Below, in pieces: positions 51,858 to 60,718 of a stretch of DNA of 64,000 nucleotides. The position numbers were made by a program, and so were the translations under genes. This stretch comes from Flavobacterium sp. N1736 (lineage in GTDB: Bacteria > Bacteroidota > Bacteroidia > Flavobacteriales > Flavobacteriaceae): contig NZ_CP109994.1 of the NCBI RefSeq assembly GCF_025947065.1, forward strand, positions 4,154,001-4,218,000, written 5' to 3'. The first letter of the stretch is position 1. Each line of letters begins with the position of its first letter. The notes under the pieces were generated by a model. That model saw only the letters and a program-made list of their open reading frames with translations, was not told the DNA's origin and did no database searches.

Positions 51858-51930
51858 AATCTTTACTATTAGGACTGCGAAGATACCAAAAAACGCGGGC
51901 TTTGAGCATCAATCAATAAAGTTATTGTAT

Positions 51931-52017
51931 GTCATTGCGAGGAACGAAGCAATCTCATACAGTTTATCATCAAAGTTTGTTTATTGTTAGTGTGGTTGCT
52001 TCGTTCCTCGCAATGAC
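51931..52017. repeat. 87-bp inverted repeat with 22-bp perfect arms
   Basis: Arms 51931-51952 and 51996-52017 are exact inverse complements containing GCGAGGAACGAAGC, around a 43-nt loop. This word pair is a common intergenic repeat in Bacteroidota genomes. It lies between divergent genes, so it is not a simple terminator. The remaining bases of the 361-bp gap (51858-52218) hold this element and the 33-bp palindrome at 52060, and nothing else recognisable. Confidence 0.8.
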
Positions 52018-52059
52018 TTTGTTTGCGTTTAAACCGTTGTCAGTTTATTATGTGTATTC

Positions 52060-52092
52060 AAACCCGACAGGTTTTTAAAACCTGTCGGGTTT
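52060..52092. repeat. 33-bp perfect palindrome, upstream copy
   Basis: AAACCCGACAGGTTT and its complement around TTA. An identical copy with the same preceding GTATTC lies at 53927-53959, so the pair brackets the S41 peptidase gene. Confidence 0.85.
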
Positions 52093-52218
52093 ACAGAATG
52101 TGAATTACAAAAAACAGTTTACGTAAAACCGTATTCGAATTTGGATTTTTAATTCTAAATTCGATTTTTATTTTATCAAAACAACCAAAAACAATTTACC
52201 GATTTTAACCTTTATTGA

Positions 52219-53871
52219 ATGAAAAAAATTACCGTCTTTTTTCTCTTAGTTTTTTCACAAATTACCTTTTGCCAAGCCAAAATTACCGAAACCGAAAAAC
52301 TTGCGGCAACCTGCAAAGTTTGGGGTTTCTTAAAATATTATCATCCCAAAGCTGCCAGTGGCGCATTAAATTGGGACCAGCAACTTCTCGATATTTTACC
52401 TAAAATAGATAAAGCCGAAACTAAGGCAGAATTTTCATTAATTATCGAAAATTGGATTGATAATCTTGGTCCAATAAAAGAAATTGCGCCAATTGTAATT
52501 CCAAAAGATGTTGAATTATTTGATGAAAACTTCGATTTAAGCTGGTTTAATAATAAGTTGTTTTCGAAAAAGCTTTCGAAAAAATTAAAATTTATTGAAG
52601 AAAACAGGTTTCAGAGCAATGAAGAATTTGGACCGGATTTTGACGGTTTTAAAAATTTGAAAAACTATTTCGATCTTGATTATAATAACAAAGGTTCCAG
52701 ACTTTTAATGTTGTTTACCTATTGGAATGTGATAGAATATTATTTTCCGTATAAATATGTAATGGATCAAAAATGGGATACAACCTTAAATAAAATACTG
52801 CCTGAAGTTATTGAAGCAAAGAGCGAAAAAGATTTTTATATAGCATTAAGAAAAGCAGCTACTAAACTTAATGACAGTCATGTTGAATTTATATTATACG
52901 AATCTTTAAGTAAAAAGGGAGCTAATTCATTTCATTATTTTCCGGCTACAGGTAAAATAATCGATGAAAAATTGGTTGTTACAGAGATTTTAGGCGATAG
53001 TCTGGCAGAAGCTGATAATATAAAAACAGGAACTGTAATTACTAAAATAAATGGCAAAACAATAAAAGAATTTGCTGTAGAGAATCGGGATGTAATTTGT
53101 GCCTCAAACGAACCTAAATATCTGGATAAAATGACTTTGCCATTTTTAAAAAGCGACTCTGAAAATGTCGAAGTTGAGTTTTTAAAAGACGGAAAGTACG
53201 AAACAAAAGCCATGAAATGGTTTGATTATCATGACTCTCATAGAAATGAATTTAAAAAGGGAGCCATTAAAAAAAAGGATAAATTCAAACTTCTGGACAA
53301 TAATATAGGTTATGTTAATATGGGCGAAATAAAGAACAAGCATATTCCTGATATGATAGAAACCTTAAAATCTACAAAAGCGATTGTTTTTGATATGAGA
53401 AATTATCCGCTAGGCACCTGGAAAGAGATTTCGAATTTCTTAAATCCTCACGAAAAAATGTTTTGCGTTTATACCATGCCGTATCTAAATTATCCCGGAC
53501 GATATGCATGGACGGAAGGAAGGAAGTGCGGATTTGAAAATAAAAATAATTATAAAGGAAAAGTGATCGTATTGCTAAATGAAGATTCTATAAGCCAGTC
53601 AGAATGGACTGCAATGTGTTTTCAAACAGCAGGAAACACTACAATAATAGGAAGTCAAACGGCAGGGGCAGATGGAAACGCGTTTGAATTTGATTTTAAA
53701 GGATTTCATACCATATTTACAGCAATGGGAGTATATTATCCGGACAGACGCAAAACCCAGAGAATTGGGATTGTACCAGACATTGAAGTTAAACCAACCA
53801 TAAAAGGAATTCAGGAAGGAAAAGATGAGGTTTTAGATCGTGCTTTAGCGTTTATTGAAACCGGTAAATAA
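52219..53871 (+). CDS. S41-family peptidase, exported
   Basis: 550 residues. Signal peptide MKKITVFFLLVFSQITFCQ, an N-terminal helical domain (about 20-190), a PDZ-like section (about 250-290, VVTEILGDSLAEADNIKTGTVITKINGKTI) and a C-terminal S41 peptidase core. The catalytic-serine region reads NEDSISQSEWTAM, aligned with the SASASE motif of tail-specific proteases, and is followed by GSQTAGADGN. It should act in the periplasm or at the outer membrane; substrate unknown. It stands alone between two copies of a 33-bp palindrome. Confidence 0.83.
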   Translation: MKKITVFFLLVFSQITFCQAKITETEKLAATCKVWGFLKYYHPKAASGALNWDQQLLDILPKIDKAETKAEFSLIIENWIDNLGPIKEIAPIVIPKDVELFDENFDLSWFNNKLFSKKLSKKLKFIEENRFQSNEEFGPDFDGFKNLKNYFDLDYNNKGSRLLMLFTYWNVIEYYFPYKYVMDQKWDTTLNKILPEVIEAKSEKDFYIALRKAATKLNDSHVEFILYESLSKKGANSFHYFPATGKIIDEKLVVTEILGDSLAEADNIKTGTVITKINGKTIKEFAVENRDVICASNEPKYLDKMTLPFLKSDSENVEVEFLKDGKYETKAMKWFDYHDSHRNEFKKGAIKKKDKFKLLDNNIGYVNMGEIKNKHIPDMIETLKSTKAIVFDMRNYPLGTWKEISNFLNPHEKMFCVYTMPYLNYPGRYAWTEGRKCGFENKNNYKGKVIVLLNEDSISQSEWTAMCFQTAGNTTIIGSQTAGADGNAFEFDFKGFHTIFTAMGVYYPDRRKTQRIGIVPDIEVKPTIKGIQEGKDEVLDRALAFIETGK

Positions 53872-53926
53872 TCGTGGTATTATTTTGCAACTCTATTGAA
53901 GGAAGAACCAAAGTTTATACGTATTC

Positions 53927-53959
53927 AAACCCGACAGGTTTTTAAAACCTGTCGGGTTT
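53927..53959. repeat. 33-bp perfect palindrome, downstream copy
   Basis: Identical to 52060-52092. The 137 bases after it hold CAGCCTGAC and AAATCCGCG words typical of flavobacterial intergenic text, without a reading frame. Confidence 0.85.
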
Positions 53960-54095
53960 AGCAATCTTATCGTTCCTCAGCCTGACAAAAAATCTGCGTT
54001 TTCACGAAGTGAATCCGTAAAATCCGCGTCCCAACCATCCAATTGGAAAGTCTTTAATATTGTCGTAATTTTGAACTTTTTAAAAATTAAAACAA

Positions 54096-54875
54096 TTGAA
54101 TTCAACACCAATTATTACCGATACGCACACTCATTTATATTCTGAAGAATTTGATCAGGATCGCGACGAAATGATGCAAAGAGCCATAAACGCAGGAGTT
54201 ACGCGTTTTTTTATTCCGGCAATCGATGCAGCTGCAACGCAATCTATGTACGATTTAGAGCAAAATTATCCTGATTATGTGTTTTTAATGATGGGTTTGC
54301 ATCCCACTTACGTGAAAGATAATTACGAAGAGGAGTTGCAACATGTTGAAAATGAATTGGCAAAAAGAAAATTCTACGCTGTTGGCGAAATCGGAATTGA
54401 TTTGTATTGGGATAAAACGCACTTAAAAGAACAGCAAATTGCTTTTAGGAGACAAATTCAATTAGCAAAACAATATAAGTTACCAATCGTAATTCATTGC
54501 AGAGAAGCTTTTGATGAGATTTTTGAAATTTTGGAAGAAGAAAAATCAGATGATTTATTTGGAATTTTTCATTGTTTTAGCGGAACTCACGAACAAGCTT
54601 TACAAGCGATTTCATACAATATGAAACTTGGAATTGGCGGAGTCGTAACTTTTAAAAACGGAAAAATCGACCAATTCTTAAATCAAATCGATTTAAAACA
54701 TATAGTTCTCGAAACCGATTCGCCTTATTTAGCACCAATTCCGTATCGTGGAAAAAGAAATGAAAGCAGTTATTTGGTCCATGTTTTGACAAAATTATCT
54801 TATATTTATACTATATCTGAAGAAGAAATTGCAGCAATTACGACCCAAAACTCAAAAGACGTTTTTGGTATTTAA
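54096..54875 (+). CDS. TatD-family metal-dependent hydrolase
   Basis: 259 residues. The metal-binding TIM barrel is visible: DTHTHLY (about 9-15), GEIGIDLYWD, IVIHCREAFDEI, IFHCFSGT and LETDSPYLAPIPYRGKRNES. Family members are 3'-5' DNA exonucleases in repair and DNA turnover. The start must be TTG at 54096: no ATG or GTG precedes the THTH motif in frame, and the next methionine is downstream of it. Monocistronic, with 64 nt to the acyltransferase gene. Confidence 0.93.
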   Translation: MNSTPIITDTHTHLYSEEFDQDRDEMMQRAINAGVTRFFIPAIDAAATQSMYDLEQNYPDYVFLMMGLHPTYVKDNYEEELQHVENELAKRKFYAVGEIGIDLYWDKTHLKEQQIAFRRQIQLAKQYKLPIVIHCREAFDEIFEILEEEKSDDLFGIFHCFSGTHEQALQAISYNMKLGIGGVVTFKNGKIDQFLNQIDLKHIVLETDSPYLAPIPYRGKRNESSYLVHVLTKLSYIYTISEEEIAAITTQNSKDVFGI

Positions 54876-54939
54876 TAGACAACTAACAATAGTTTAAATT
54901 TTTTTTTGTTCTTTTGCCCACTTTTAATAAATATTTATA

Positions 54940-56076
54940 ATGCAGAGATTTGATGCCATTCGACCGTTTTATGATTCTGAAATAAATGAAGCACTTCATG
55001 ATGTTGTTAATCATCCGATGATGAAAACCATGATGAACTTTACCTTTCCGGAAGTAGATGATGAGGTTTGGAAAGAGCAGCTTAAAAAAACACATTCTAT
55101 TCGTGATTTTCAATGCAACTTTATTTATAATACAATACAAAAGGTTCTTGAAAAAAGTTCTGAAGGACTTACAACTTCGGGATTTGATAAACTGGAAAAA
55201 AACACCTCTTACTTATTTATTTCTAATCATAGAGATATTCTTTTAGATACAACCTTATTAAATGTTTGCCTTTTCGAACATGGTTTGGTAATGACCGCAT
55301 CTGCAATTGGCGATAATTTGGTTAAAAAAGCATTTTTAAGCACTTTGGCAAAACTAAACAGAAACTTTTTGGTTTTAAGAGGTTTAACGCCAAGAGAAAT
55401 GCTGCAAAGTTCTAAATTGCTGGCAGAATATATGGGACAATTATTGCTTCGTGAAAATCGTTCGGTTTGGATTGCTCAAAGAGAAGGGCGTACCAAAGAC
55501 GGAAACGACGAAACAAATCCGGGCGTTTTAAAAATGATCGGAATGGGTTCTGACGAAGCCAATTTGATGGATTATTTTAAGAAATTAAAAATCGTTCCCG
55601 TTTCTATTTCATACGAATACGATCCTACAGATGTTTTAAAAATGCCACAATTAATGGCAGAAGCAAATAATGAAGTTTATATTAAAGATAAAAACGAGGA
55701 TTTCATGACCATTTTAAGTGGTATTATGGGAACCAAAAAAAGAATACATATTTCTGTTGGCGATGTTCTGGATAATGAAATTGATCAGATTGTTGCCGAA
55801 AATGACAATTCAAACAAACAAGTTCAGGCATTGGCACAAGTTATTGATGATTCTATTTTGAGAAATTATCAATTGTGGCCAACTAATTTTATTGCTTACG
55901 ATATTTTAAACGAAACAGATAAATTCTCTCATTTGTATAAAGAGAATGAAAAATCGCTTTTTGAGCGTCGTTTAGAAATGAGAATCGGAAGTGATAATCC
56001 GGTTACAAGACAAGGATTTTTATCAATGTATGCAAATCCTGTAGTCAATAAATTAAAATATCAGGATGTCATCTAA
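54940..56076 (+). CDS. 1-Acylglycerol-3-phosphate-type acyltransferase
   Basis: 378 residues of the PlsC/PlsB-like superfamily. The catalytic His-Asp block is FISNHRDILLDTTLL (about 88-102), and the substrate-binding block is IAQREGRTKDGNDETNPGVLKM (about 178-200). An additional N-terminal 80 residues and a C-terminal 130 residues exceed the usual PlsC size, as in many Bacteroidota homologues. It should acylate a glycerophosphate or lysophospholipid in membrane lipid synthesis. It overlaps the asparaginase gene by 11 nt, so translation is coupled. Confidence 0.85.
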   Translation: MQRFDAIRPFYDSEINEALHDVVNHPMMKTMMNFTFPEVDDEVWKEQLKKTHSIRDFQCNFIYNTIQKVLEKSSEGLTTSGFDKLEKNTSYLFISNHRDILLDTTLLNVCLFEHGLVMTASAIGDNLVKKAFLSTLAKLNRNFLVLRGLTPREMLQSSKLLAEYMGQLLLRENRSVWIAQREGRTKDGNDETNPGVLKMIGMGSDEANLMDYFKKLKIVPVSISYEYDPTDVLKMPQLMAEANNEVYIKDKNEDFMTILSGIMGTKKRIHISVGDVLDNEIDQIVAENDNSNKQVQALAQVIDDSILRNYQLWPTNFIAYDILNETDKFSHLYKENEKSLFERRLEMRIGSDNPVTRQGFLSMYANPVVNKLKYQDVI

Positions 56077-57097
56077 AGCTAAAATACTTTTAGTTTATAC
56101 CGGAGGAACTATCGGTATGAGCAAAGATTTTGCGACGGGCGCTCTCAAAGCGTTCAACTTTGGAAAACTATTGCAGAATATTCCTGAAATCAAACAATTA
56201 GATTGCGAAATCGAAACGGTTTCATTCGAAAATCCAATAGATTCATCCAACATGAATCCTGAAATGTGGACAAAAATTGCTGAAATTATCGAAAAAAATT
56301 ACCTTGCTTATGACGGTTTTGTGGTATTGCATGGTTCAGATACTATGTCGTATTCAGCATCTGCATTGAGTTTTATGTTAGAGAATTTAGCAAAACCAGT
56401 GATATTTACAGGTTCGCAATTGCCAATTGGTGATCTTCGTACCGATGCTAAAGAAAACCTGATAACGGCGATTCAAATTGCTTCTCTACAAGAAAACGGA
56501 GCGCCTGTTATTAAAGAAGTTTGTTTGTATTTTGAGTATAAATTGTACCGTGGAAATCGAACTTCAAAAGTAAATGCAGAACACTTTAAAGCTTTTACAG
56601 CACCAAATTATCCTGAATTGGTAGAATCAGGAGTTCATCTTAAATTAAACTCACATTTATTTCTTCCTGTAAAGAAAAATGCAAAATTAATTGTCCATAA
56701 AAAATTAGACAATCATGTTGCAATTATAAAAATGTTTCCCGGAATGAGCGAAATTGTTTTGTCTTCGATTCTGGAAATTAAGGATTTAAAAGGAATTGTT
56801 CTGGAAACCTACGGCTCAGGAAATGCCCCAACCGAAGATTGGTTTTTAAACTTAATTCAAAAAGCCATTCAGTCCGGACTTCATATCGTAAATGTTACAC
56901 AATGTTCAGGAGGAAGTGTGAATATGGGACAATATGAAACGAGTACAAAACTAAAATCTCTTGGCGTTATTTCCGGAAAAGATATCACTACAGAAGCCGC
57001 AATTACAAAATTAATGTATTTGCTGGGTCATAATATTGCAAAAGAAGATTTTAAAGATATTTTTGAAACTGCTTTACGCGGAGAAATTTCGCTTTAA
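56066..57097 (+). CDS. ansA: Type I L-asparaginase
   Basis: 343 residues; hydrolyses asparagine to aspartate and ammonia in the cytoplasm. The N-terminal active-site motif YTGGTIGMSKD and second motif HGSDTMSYSASALSF are present, as is FTGSQLPIGDLRTDAKENL. No signal peptide, consistent with the cytoplasmic type I class. Overlaps the acyltransferase gene by 11 nt. Followed by an inverted repeat in the gap to the convergent MFS gene. Confidence 0.93.
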   Translation: MSSKAKILLVYTGGTIGMSKDFATGALKAFNFGKLLQNIPEIKQLDCEIETVSFENPIDSSNMNPEMWTKIAEIIEKNYLAYDGFVVLHGSDTMSYSASALSFMLENLAKPVIFTGSQLPIGDLRTDAKENLITAIQIASLQENGAPVIKEVCLYFEYKLYRGNRTSKVNAEHFKAFTAPNYPELVESGVHLKLNSHLFLPVKKNAKLIVHKKLDNHVAIIKMFPGMSEIVLSSILEIKDLKGIVLETYGSGNAPTEDWFLNLIQKAIQSGLHIVNVTQCSGGSVNMGQYETSTKLKSLGVISGKDITTEAAITKLMYLLGHNIAKEDFKDIFETALRGEISL

Positions 57098-57112
57098 AGC
57101 TTTTCATCACAG

Positions 57113-57220
57113 TTTTGTCATTTCGACGTAAGGAGAAATCACACACGTAATTCGACAAAGATTGGTTGCTTTTAGGAACGGAATTTCTTGTGTGATTTCT
57201 CCTCCGTCGAAATGACAAAA
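57113..57220. repeat. Inverted repeat with about 30-bp arms between convergent genes
   Basis: Left arm 57113-57144 (TTTTGTCATTTCGACG...GGAGAAATCACAC) and right arm 57190-57220 are inverse complements with a one-base difference, around a 45-nt loop. The long stem between convergent ansA and MFS genes might terminate transcription from both sides. It belongs to a known class of flavobacterial intergenic repeats. Confidence 0.8.
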
Positions 57221-57268
57221 AACTTCCCTTTCCAAGATTGGATTTGAAAATTAAAATATTAAAATTTA

Positions 57269-58504
57269 TCAATTTTTGTAACGAACCGGACAAGTTTCCA
57301 AATCTTCTTCTTCGGCACTACGGTTTTTATAATACACATATACAATTACCGAAATAATACAGATTATTCCCTGAATGGCAACGGTATTTCGTGTTCCGAT
57401 TATATGTGAAACGTATCCAATTATCAAACTTCCCACAGGAATCATTCCCTGATATGCCATTAAATAATAACTAATACTTCGTGAACGCATATTGACTGCA
57501 CTTTGCGTTTGAATGTAAATATTTATCGATGAGGTTTGCGCCATCATTCCTACGCCGCTCAGCGCCATGCAAATAAGCGCCACGGTTAAACTATTTGAGT
57601 ACGCAAGTATAATAATGCTAAAGCCTAATAATAAGCTTGCAGCGATCATTATTTTGTTCATATTATCAGATTTTTTAAGATTCGCCAGATAAATAGCTGA
57701 TAAAATAGAACCAATACCCGCTGCGCTTTCAAACCAACTGAAAGTTTGCGCGTTTCCGCTAAAAATATCTTTTGCAAAAACCGGCATCAAAGTGTTAAAA
57801 GAAATCACAAACAAACTGCTGCACATTAACATTAAAAGCATTTTTGCCATTTCGGTTTCTTTTTTAACATAATCTAAACCTTCAATAAAATCTTCCAGCA
57901 TTTTAAATTTATCGGTTGCTTTAATATGTGGCGTTATTTTCATCATTAATAAAGAAACCAAAACCGGAATATAACTCAGGAAATTTCCAATAAAACAAAT
58001 GTCTTCGCCATATTGATTCAAAATAATTCCGGCTAAAGCAGGACCCGCAATTCGAGCAAAATTATTCAGAGTTGAGTTTAAGGCAACTGCATTTGATAAA
58101 TCTTCTTTATCATCGACAATATCAATCATCATCGTTTGTCGGCATGTCATATCAAACGAGTTTATAATTCCCTGAAAAAGACTTAAAGCCAGAATAAAAT
58201 TGATATTGTAAATTTTTAAATAGATAAGCAAAGCCAATGCTCCAGCCTGAAGCATTGCCAGAGACTGTAATAAAATCATGGCTTTGTGCCTGTCGTAACG
58301 CCCAATGATGCTTCCGGCCAAAGGGGCTAGAAACAAAGACGGAATCATACTTAAAAAAGTGGCTAACCCTAATAAAAAAACAGATCCGGTAACACTGTAA
58401 ACCATCCAGCTTACAGCCGTTTTTTGAAGCCACGTTCCAATTACCGAAACAGATTGTCCGTAAAAGAATAACTTGAAGTTTTTTGATTTTAGCGCTTTAA
58501 ACAT
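57269..58504 (-). CDS. MFS transporter
   Basis: 411 residues with 12 hydrophobic segments and a conserved MFS opening (FKLFFYGQSVSVIGTWLQKTAVSWMVYSVTGSVFLLGLATFLSMIPSLFLAPLAGSIIGRYDRHKAMI), similar to the EntS-type branch often labelled as enterobactin exporter or drug efflux. A LysR-type regulator diverges from it with 90 nt between, so it is a likely target. Substrate unknown. Confidence 0.85.
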   Translation of the reverse strand: MFKALKSKNFKLFFYGQSVSVIGTWLQKTAVSWMVYSVTGSVFLLGLATFLSMIPSLFLAPLAGSIIGRYDRHKAMILLQSLAMLQAGALALLIYLKIYNINFILALSLFQGIINSFDMTCRQTMMIDIVDDKEDLSNAVALNSTLNNFARIAGPALAGIILNQYGEDICFIGNFLSYIPVLVSLLMMKITPHIKATDKFKMLEDFIEGLDYVKKETEMAKMLLMLMCSSLFVISFNTLMPVFAKDIFSGNAQTFSWFESAAGIGSILSAIYLANLKKSDNMNKIMIAASLLLGFSIIILAYSNSLTVALICMALSGVGMMAQTSSINIYIQTQSAVNMRSRSISYYLMAYQGMIPVGSLIIGYVSHIIGTRNTVAIQGIICIISVIVYVYYKNRSAEEEDLETCPVRYKN

Positions 58505-58572
58505 GATCCTTATTATTTTTTACAAAGTTCGGGATTATGATTTCATTAGAAAAATTAATAATTTTACTGATA

Positions 58573-58590
58573 ATAAGTAGTTAAACTTAT
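58573..58590. promoter_or_regulatory. Putative LysR binding site
   Basis: ATAAGT-N6-ACTTAT, an inverted repeat that contains a T-N11-A pattern, in the 90-bp space between the divergent MFS and LysR genes and 5 nt before the lysR start codon. Confidence 0.4.
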
Positions 58591-58594
58591 CGAT

Positions 58595-59470
58595 ATGGAG
58601 ATTTATCAATTAGAATATTTTATTAAAACAGCTGAAGTTCTTCATTTTACAAAAGCTGCAGAATTGTGTTTTGTGACGCAATCCGGTTTATCTCAGCAAA
58701 TAAAAAAACTGGAAGAAGAACTGGGAATGCCTTTGTTTGTGCGAATTGGAAAGAAAGTACAGCTTACAGAAGCAGGTTCTGTTTTCCTGATTCATGCCAA
58801 GCAAATTATAGAAAATGTTCAAAGCGGTAAACAGGCAATCGACGATTTAAACCAAATGATTGGCGGCGAATTGCGAATTGGCGTAACCTATATTTTTGGA
58901 CTTTTGGTTTTACCGGTTGTGAATTTGTTTGCCAAAACGTATCCAAATTTAAAAATTGTCGTAGAATATGGCACGACTGAACCTTTGGAACAAAAACTAT
59001 TAAACAATGAATTAGATTTGGTTTTGGTGATTTCTTCTAACGAAATTGAACTTCCTTTTCAAAAAGTACCATTGTTTAGGTCAAAGCTGGTTTTGGCGGT
59101 TTCAAAAGAGCATCCGTTGGCAGCTTTGGATAAAATTTCTTTTAAAAAAATAGAAAGTCTTCCACTTATTTTACCCGTAAAAGGATTTAATTCAAGAGAG
59201 TTTCTGGATGAATTGTTTTTGAAAAATAACATGAAACCAAAAGTTTCAATTGAATTAAACGCGGTTCATGCTTTATTGCGATTAGTTGGCGACAGCGATT
59301 ATTGGGCTACAATTGTAACAGAGAAGGCTTTACAAGGCTGGAATAATATAAAAGCGATCAACATTACAGGAGTTGTTACCCAAAGAGATTCATTTATGTT
59401 AACGATAGATGGTGCGTATCAAAAAAAAGCAGTAAAGCTGTTTATGGAAGAATTTAGAAAAAGCATGTAA
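58595..59470 (+). CDS. LysR-family transcriptional regulator
   Basis: 291 residues. An N-terminal LysR winged helix-turn-helix (1-60, QLEYFIKTAEVLHFTKAAELCFVTQSGLSQQIKKLEEELGMPLFVRIGKKVQLTEAG) is followed by a substrate-binding effector domain (about 90-290) resembling CynR/CysB-type regulators. Diverges from an MFS transporter that it presumably controls. Confidence 0.9.
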   Translation: MEIYQLEYFIKTAEVLHFTKAAELCFVTQSGLSQQIKKLEEELGMPLFVRIGKKVQLTEAGSVFLIHAKQIIENVQSGKQAIDDLNQMIGGELRIGVTYIFGLLVLPVVNLFAKTYPNLKIVVEYGTTEPLEQKLLNNELDLVLVISSNEIELPFQKVPLFRSKLVLAVSKEHPLAALDKISFKKIESLPLILPVKGFNSREFLDELFLKNNMKPKVSIELNAVHALLRLVGDSDYWATIVTEKALQGWNNIKAINITGVVTQRDSFMLTIDGAYQKKAVKLFMEEFRKSM

Positions 59471-59542
59471 AAAAGTCTTCTAAACTAATGTTCATTTTGT
59501 TTTTGTAACTCAGTTTTTTTTGTGTTCTTTGCAAACCGAAAT

Positions 59543-59629
59543 AGAGAGGTGTCCGAGTGGTTGAAGGAGCTAGCCTGGAAAGCTAGTATATGGGTAACTG
59601 TATCGTGGGTTCGAATCCCATCCTCTCTG
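59543..59629 (+). tRNA. tRNA-Ser (GGA)
   Basis: 87 nt. Acceptor stem AGAGAGG (59543-59549) pairs with CCTCTCT (59622-59628). The anticodon arm CTAGC-CTGGAAA-GCTAG places the anticodon GGA at 59577-59579. A long variable arm of the serine class and a GGGTTCGAATCCC T-arm are present. The 3' CCA is not encoded. Reads UCC and UCU. Confidence 0.97.
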
Positions 59630-59640
59630 CAAAAAAATTA

Positions 59641-59673
59641 AAAACCCTTGTGAATATGTTTCACAAGGGTTTT
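59641..59673. terminator. Terminator between tRNA-Ser and the nitrilase gene
   Basis: A 13-bp perfect stem (59641-59653 with 59661-59673, AAAACCCTTGTGA) and a 7-nt loop. Flanked by A and T runs, so usable in both directions for the convergent genes. Confidence 0.85.
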
Positions 59674-59688
59674 CCGTTTGTATTAGTT

Positions 59689-60648
59689 TTAACTTTTTTC
59701 ATCAGTATTTAACCAAACCACATTTTGTTCCGGTTCGTGATTTTGCCCAATAATATCGCGATATAATTCTGGTCTTCTTGCTTTTATGTAACGATTTCCT
59801 CCAGCCTGAATACATTTTTGGGCAGTAATTATTGCTGTTGCAAAAGAGTTATCAAAAGTTCGGCATTCGGCAAGTATATCTCCAAACGGATCAATAATCA
59901 TCGAGCAGCCATTTTTTAATTGGTCATCATCCATACCAATCGGGTTTGAAAAAACGGCATAAATAGCATTATCGTAAGCTCTCGCCGGAAGCCACTTCAT
60001 TAACCAGTCTCTTCCTTTCATTCCGTCAAATTCTAATCGTAAAGAAGTTGGGTCGGCTTCGCGGTTTTCCCAAAGTTGAGGTGCAACAAAACCAGCGCCG
60101 GGACGGGTCGAAGGCGTACACATTGTAACGTGCGGCATAAAAATAATATCAGCGCCCAGAAGTTTTGTTGCGCGAACATTTTCGATAATGTTGTTGTCGT
60201 AACAAATAAGAATTCCGCATTTCCATCCCTCAATTTCAAAAATACAATATTGATCTCCGGGCGTTAAATATGGATTTATAAACGGATGAAGTTTTCTATA
60301 TTTTGCAACCAATCCATTTTTGTCAACACAAACATAAGCTTTGAAAAGATTGTCATTTTCATCCTTTTCAAAAAGTCCTGCAAGAATTACAATATCATTC
60401 TTTTTGGCAATAGCTATAAGTTTTAAAATACTTTCTCCGCTTGGAATAATTTCTGCAAAATCCAGCATTTGCTCTTTCGATAAATGCCTTGCAAAAGTAT
60501 ATCCGGTGATAGAACATTCATGAAACGAAATCACGTCGCAGCCTTCACTGGCCGCTTTTACAGAGAGTTTTTCAATTACAGATAAATTATAGTTTTTATC
60601 GCCGCTTTTATTTTCAAACTGAGCGGTAGCTATTTTTAGATTTTTCAT
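59689..60648 (-). CDS. Carbon-nitrogen hydrolase (nitrilase superfamily)
   Basis: 319 residues with the complete Glu-Lys-Cys triad: Glu44 in SFHECSITGY, Lys119 in KYRKLHPF and Cys149 in GILICYDNN. The superfamily hydrolyses nitriles, amides or N-carbamoyl compounds; this sequence, with no signal peptide and the Cys in CYDN context, is probably an amidase or carbamoylase. Substrate unknown. 70 nt upstream on the same strand is an AraC-family gene, so shared regulation is possible but the gap allows a separate promoter. Confidence 0.88.
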   Translation of the reverse strand: MKNLKIATAQFENKSGDKNYNLSVIEKLSVKAASEGCDVISFHECSITGYTFARHLSKEQMLDFAEIIPSGESILKLIAIAKKNDIVILAGLFEKDENDNLFKAYVCVDKNGLVAKYRKLHPFINPYLTPGDQYCIFEIEGWKCGILICYDNNIIENVRATKLLGADIIFMPHVTMCTPSTRPGAGFVAPQLWENREADPTSLRLEFDGMKGRDWLMKWLPARAYDNAIYAVFSNPIGMDDDQLKNGCSMIIDPFGDILAECRTFDNSFATAIITAQKCIQAGGNRYIKARRPELYRDIIGQNHEPEQNVVWLNTDEKS

Positions 60649-60718
60649 GTTTCAGACTATTAATTTAGAGTCAAAAATAGTTGTCATGAAATTCTATAAA
60701 TTGTATAAAACCGACATT

